From: an uncultured Anaerolineae bacterium
GTDB lineage: Bacteria > Chloroflexota > Anaerolineae > Anaerolineales > Villigracilaceae
Length of the DNA stretch: 8,862 bases
Assembly (NCBI GenBank): GCA_903882765.1
Contig: CAIRYE010000450.1
Span: 1-8,862 of the forward strand
Direction of reading: 5' to 3'
Shown: positions 5,908-8,862 of the stretch, in pieces
Position numbering within the stretch: position 1 is the first letter of the stretch
How the letters are laid out: each line of letters starts with the position of its first letter
Position numbers and translations under genes: made by a program
Notes under the pieces: generated by a model
What the model was told of the DNA's origin: nothing
What the model saw: the letters and a program-made list of their open reading frames with translations, nothing else
Databases searched by the model: none

Positions 5908-6828
5908 ATGGAGTTTTCGGCTCATTTACCAAGCTTTTTAATTATTGGCGGAAAAGCAGGGAGCACATCCATTCATCAATATTTACGCCAACACCCCGCG
6001 GTTTCATTACCAAAACGGAAGGAAACTCACTTTTTTGTGTGTGATCTTGATGGTACAGCCTCACCCGAGAGCTATTACGGGCGTCAGTTTTTGAACCCAA
6101 TCAATAACGTGGATGACTATTTAGCTGATTTTGAAGATGGGAAAGAAAAAACTATTTTTGGTGAAGTTTGTCCGAGCTATTTATTTTTTCCGAACGCAGC
6201 CGAGAATATATATCGACGTATTCCTAACGCCAAGATAGTTTGTCTCCTTCGTAATCCGGTGGAACGATTTTATTCAAATTATCAATTTAACAAAAATCTG
6301 ATAAGTCAGGAAAATAATAAGGTAGGCGATTTTACTCAGGCAGATTTTGATAACCTAACCCTTGATTTAGAAAATTGCAAAGACCAGCAAGTTCAGAGAT
6401 ATTTGGCTGAAGGAAAATATTGTGAACAACTTAAGCGCTATCTGTCGATATTTCCACTGGAAAATATTCAAATATACTTATTTGATGAGCTGCAAAAAAA
6501 CCCAAAATGGTTGATGACATCTCTTGCCGAATTTATTGGATTGCCTCCGTTTGAATTTGACGTAAACATGAAATTTAATGTTAGTGGAAAATTCCGTTTT
6601 TTCTGGATCTACAAAACCTTTCGTGGGTCTAAAGCAGCTCATTTGTTTCAGCGAGTTTTTCCTCCTATCATGTACCAGCGAATTCGGTATTTTATTGAAG
6701 GGATGGTATTCCAACGCGATAATAGGATGAGCGTTGATAGTAGAAAGCGACTTAGGTCATATTATTACCAGGAAATTATCGCTTTACAAGAACTTCTTGG
6801 GCGAGATCTGAGTGATTGGTTGCAATGA
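5908..6828 (+). CDS. PAPS-dependent carbohydrate sulfotransferase (second of two)
   Basis: 306 residues from ATG 5908, chosen because GGAG (5898-5901) lies 6 bases upstream and the resulting length matches the first sulfotransferase (305). ATG 5896 is the alternative, with a poorer site. The PAPS 5' loop is IGGKAGSTSI (13-22) with K16. It is one residue shorter between the glycine and the lysine than the usual GxxK form, and has GST in place of GTT. KETHFF (38-43) holds E39 at the proposed catalytic base position. GEVCPSY is at 85-91. The 3'-phosphate site is LLRNPVERFYSNY (113-125) with R115 and S123. It shares with the first enzyme the segment around NVSGKFRFFWIY and the C-terminal RDLSDWLQ, but the two differ strongly elsewhere, which suggests an old duplication or separate acquisition and a different acceptor. 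It lies 35 bases after the glycosyltransferase gene and overlaps the next by 4 bases. Confidence 0.86.
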   Translation: MEFSAHLPSFLIIGGKAGSTSIHQYLRQHPAVSLPKRKETHFFVCDLDGTASPESYYGRQFLNPINNVDDYLADFEDGKEKTIFGEVCPSYLFFPNAAENIYRRIPNAKIVCLLRNPVERFYSNYQFNKNLISQENNKVGDFTQADFDNLTLDLENCKDQQVQRYLAEGKYCEQLKRYLSIFPLENIQIYLFDELQKNPKWLMTSLAEFIGLPPFEFDVNMKFNVSGKFRFFWIYKTFRGSKAAHLFQRVFPPIMYQRIRYFIEGMVFQRDNRMSVDSRKRLRSYYYQEIIALQELLGRDLSDWLQ

Positions 6829-7619
6829 CTTTGAATTTTTTGAAACCAAACAAGGAAATACATTTATTTGAGCTGGAATTTGATTCGGTAACTTTTGCTG
6901 AAGCAGCCAATCTTCTAATAAATTATTGCGAAAAAGGGTTGAAGGCATTCGTTGTAACCCCCAACGTTGATCATATCGTGCAAATAAACAGTGACCAGCG
7001 AATGCTAGGGGTGTTTAAAAGAGCTGATTTTGTATTCGCGGATGGTATGCCGTTAGTATGGTTTAGTTGGTTGCTGCCTTCGCGCTATCACCTTCCAGAA
7101 CGGGTGAATGGTACAAACCTCATGGAAGCTTTGCTTTCTTTGGCGGGCGAGCATCATCTTTCAGTAGCTTTTCTTGGTGGTGAGTTGGGGGCGGCGGAAG
7201 AGTTGGCGGCAAAACTACGGCAAATTTCTCCCGATACTACGATCGCTGGGTTTCATTGTCCCCCGTTTGGTTTTGAGCTATCGATGGAAAGCGACCAAGC
7301 CGTGGTTGATATCGTAAATAGGTGGAATACAGATTTTTTGTTCATAGGGTTAGGAACCCCAAAGCAGGAATTATGGTTGAGCGACCACTGGGATGCTCTG
7401 AATTTTAAGGTTGCTGTTGGTATTGGCTCAGCAATTGACTTGCTTGCCGGCCGTAAAAAACGTGCCCCGATTTGGATGCAGCAAGCCGGTCTTGAGTGGT
7501 TGTGGCGGGTTGGTTTGGAACCGAAAAGATTGTGGAAAAGATATTTTATCGACGACCTGAAGTTTATTACTATCGCTTTACCAGAATTAGTAGCAAAATG
7601 GAAACATACATCGAATTAA
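6825..7619 (+). CDS. WecG/TagA/CpsF family glycosyltransferase (GT26)
   Basis: 264 residues, usual length. ATG 6825 overlaps the TGA of the second sulfotransferase as ATGA, a classic coupled start. Family motifs are all present in order: VVTPNVDHIV (43-52) with T45, N47 and D49; FVFADGMPLV (69-78) with D73 at the place of the catalytic aspartate described for TagA; PERVNGTNL (91-99); FIGLGTPKQELW (173-184); GIGSAIDLLAGRKKRAP; and GLEWLWRVGLEPKRLWKRY near the C-terminus, where the arginines of the appendage bind substrate or membrane. One small departure is GIGSAID where GVGxxFD is usual. Members add the second sugar (ManNAc or a uronic-acid derivative in studied cases) to undecaprenyl-diphosphate-linked sugar on the cytosolic side of the membrane. 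Its position next to the initiating transferase fits an early step. Sugar not predictable. Confidence 0.92.
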   Translation: MTLNFLKPNKEIHLFELEFDSVTFAEAANLLINYCEKGLKAFVVTPNVDHIVQINSDQRMLGVFKRADFVFADGMPLVWFSWLLPSRYHLPERVNGTNLMEALLSLAGEHHLSVAFLGGELGAAEELAAKLRQISPDTTIAGFHCPPFGFELSMESDQAVVDIVNRWNTDFLFIGLGTPKQELWLSDHWDALNFKVAVGIGSAIDLLAGRKKRAPIWMQQAGLEWLWRVGLEPKRLWKRYFIDDLKFITIALPELVAKWKHTSN

Positions 7620-7663
7620 TCATTACCGAACGAAGAAGTTATTATTAAGAAATCGGAAAAAAT

Positions 7664-8862
7664 ATGGTGCAACGCTTTTCAACAAATTTCGGTCTCATCG
7701 CGATAACACTTGATCTTGCTTCTATCGTAGGGTCGTTTCAAGTTGCCTACCTGATCTATTTACAAACAGCGGTAGGTGGGGTTGATCTTGCGAAAGAATC
7801 AACTAATATCCATCCTTCATTATTCATTTTCTTCCCGCTGATCTGGGTGGTCACTTTCTTTTTCTTTTCGGTTTATGATGGCATTAAAACCCTAAAGGTG
7901 ATCGATGAGTTTACCTTTATCACTAACGGAACCCTGTTGGCTGGCGCGATTTTTACCGCGATCTTATATTTCATCGATAACGATCTGCCTCGCAGCCTAT
8001 TTGTCAGTTTTTTGGGTTTTTCCTATATCTTTTTCCTGAGTTGGCGAGTGCTCGCTAGAATTATTTATCGCCAGCAGCAATATGATCGTGGAATGGAAAC
8101 ACGAATCCTTATCATTGGCGCTGGACCTGTTGGTCTAAATTTGCGAAAAAAATTAAAACAATTAGATTCGGTCGCCTATACCTTTATTGGTTTTTTGGAT
8201 GATTCTTCGCAAAAACAAAAAGAAAACCCTGAGATCATTGGCTCGATCGATGAACTCGAAAAATTGACAAAGGAACATCGTATCGATCAGGTTTTTGTTG
8301 CTTTGCCCCGTTACGCGAATGATAAATTAAATCAGATCATCAACACTCTCAACCACACGCCAACAAAGATCTCCGTCATTCCCGATTTTTTCGATATGAC
8401 CGTTCACCAAACAAAAATATCGGAATTTGAGGGAATGCCTGTTTTGGATATAAAAACCCCAGCGCTTACCCAATCGCAACGCTTGGCAAAACGCATTTTT
8501 GATGTGTTCTTTGTTTCTTTGTTTCTGCTGCCAGCGTTACCCATTATGGGTATCGTGGCGTTACTGATCCTTATTTTTGATGGCAGGCCGATCTTGTTAA
8601 GCCAAAAAAGGGTTGGTGAAAACGGGCGGATTATACACATATATAAATTTAGAACGATGAAAGAGCAAGTAACTTCTGCGGAAGTGACAAGCAGTGAACC
8701 CATATCGGGCAAAACCCCCGATGATCCACGAGTTACCAAATTTGGAAAAATCCTGCGCCGTACGAGCCTAGATGAACTCCCCCAATTTTTTAATGTACTT
8801 AGAGGCACGCTAAGCTTGGTAGGGCCGAGGCCCGAATTACCCAAATTATTTGCCCAATATCA
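7664..8862 (+). CDS. Undecaprenyl-phosphate hexose-1-phosphate transferase (polyprenyl glycosylphosphotransferase, WcaJ/WbaP type), C-terminus cut off
   Basis: 399 codons are visible from ATG 7664, which has a weak GGAA 5 bases upstream; the frame is open to the window edge. Domains in order: an N-terminal bundle of about four or five membrane helices (about 10-130); a CoA-binding-like Rossmann domain beginning RILIIGAGPVG (147-157); then the catalytic sugar transferase domain with KRIFD (276-280), a membrane-inserted hydrophobic stretch (281-302), SQKRVGENG, KFRTM (328-332), DDPRVTKFGKILRRTSLDELPQ, with the Asp-Glu pair D370-E371 expected to be catalytic, and SLVGPRPE up to residue 391. Only a short C-terminal tail of perhaps 60-70 residues should be missing. 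The reaction links a hexose-1-phosphate from UDP-sugar to undecaprenyl phosphate and starts repeat-unit synthesis. It follows the GT26 gene by 44 bases. Being the first enzyme of the pathway but late in the gene order is not unusual. Sugar (glucose, galactose or another) is unknown. Confidence 0.93.
   Translation, partial: MVQRFSTNFGLIAITLDLASIVGSFQVAYLIYLQTAVGGVDLAKESTNIHPSLFIFFPLIWVVTFFFFSVYDGIKTLKVIDEFTFITNGTLLAGAIFTAILYFIDNDLPRSLFVSFLGFSYIFFLSWRVLARIIYRQQQYDRGMETRILIIGAGPVGLNLRKKLKQLDSVAYTFIGFLDDSSQKQKENPEIIGSIDELEKLTKEHRIDQVFVALPRYANDKLNQIINTLNHTPTKISVIPDFFDMTVHQTKISEFEGMPVLDIKTPALTQSQRLAKRIFDVFFVSLFLLPALPIMGIVALLILIFDGRPILLSQKRVGENGRIIHIYKFRTMKEQVTSAEVTSSEPISGKTPDDPRVTKFGKILRRTSLDELPQFFNVLRGTLSLVGPRPELPKLFAQY

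Noticed and set aside
6816..6824. TTG 6816 as start of the GT26 gene
   Set aside because: ATG 6825 forms a standard ATGA overlap with the upstream stop and is 3 codons further in; TTG has no ribosome site.
7620..7663. Possible promoter or terminator in the 44-base gap before the initiating transferase
   Set aside because: No inverted repeat, no T-tract and no convincing -35/-10 pair; AT-rich spacer only.
8404..8844. Minus-strand open frame of 146 codons opposite the initiating transferase
   Set aside because: The + strand here encodes the conserved catalytic domain (KRIFD to VGPRPE); the antisense product shows no recognisable motif.
1..8862. tRNA, rRNA, CRISPR, insertion sequence or attachment-site signatures
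   Set aside because: None seen: no direct-repeat arrays, terminal inverted repeats, transposase motifs or cloverleaf-like sequences; nearly all bases are explained by polysaccharide genes.

Overview
The window is part of a bacterial surface-polysaccharide (capsule, exopolysaccharide or O-antigen-like) gene cluster of the Wzx/Wzy type. Eight genes lie head to tail on the + strand. One partial gene of unknown function runs the other way at the left edge. Base composition is mildly AT-rich, roughly 40-45% GC by eye. Several starts look non-standard (TTG, GTG and possibly ATT). No taxonomic marker is present. The style, with small co-polymerase, PAPS-type sulfotransferases and a WecG/TagA/CpsF enzyme, would fit an environmental bacterium such as Chloroflexota/Anaerolineae, but this is only a guess.

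Layout: (1) 1-392, minus strand, 5' part of a multi-pass membrane protein cut by the window edge. (2) 393-516, a short divergent intergenic region with a TATAAT box facing right. (3) 517-1398, a Wzz-like chain-length regulator without a kinase domain. (4) 1376-1414, a perfect hairpin over the wzz-like stop and just before the flippase start. (5) 1412-2761, a Wzx-type flippase. (6) 2792-3709, a PAPS-dependent carbohydrate sulfotransferase. (7) 3712-4992, a polytopic Wzy/O-antigen-ligase family protein. (8) 5006-5872, a family 2 glycosyltransferase. (9) 5908-6828, a second, divergent sulfotransferase. (10) 6825-7619, a WecG/TagA/CpsF (GT26) glycosyltransferase. (11) 7664-8862, a polyprenyl-phosphate hexose-1-phosphate transferase cut by the right edge just after its VGPRPE motif. 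No stretch over about 125 bases lacks a gene.

How they should work together (inference from family knowledge): the initiating transferase loads the first sugar phosphate on undecaprenyl phosphate. The GT26 and GT2 enzymes extend the lipid-linked unit. Two cytosolic sulfotransferases sulfate sugars using PAPS. Wzx flips the unit, the Wzy-like protein polymerises (or ligates) it, and the Wzz-like protein sets chain length. The predicted product is a sulfated polysaccharide. Genes for PAPS supply, nucleotide-sugar synthesis, further glycosyltransferases and the export machinery are not in the window. Tight spacing (a 4-base ATGA overlap, a 2-base gap, and gaps of 13-44 bases) supports one operon.

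The points most worth a second look are the hairpin between wzz and wzx, which could be a terminator or could bring a distant GGAGG ribosome site close to the wzx GTG; the pair of diverged sulfotransferases, one with a one-residue-shorter PAPS loop; and the apparent ATT start of the left-edge gene.
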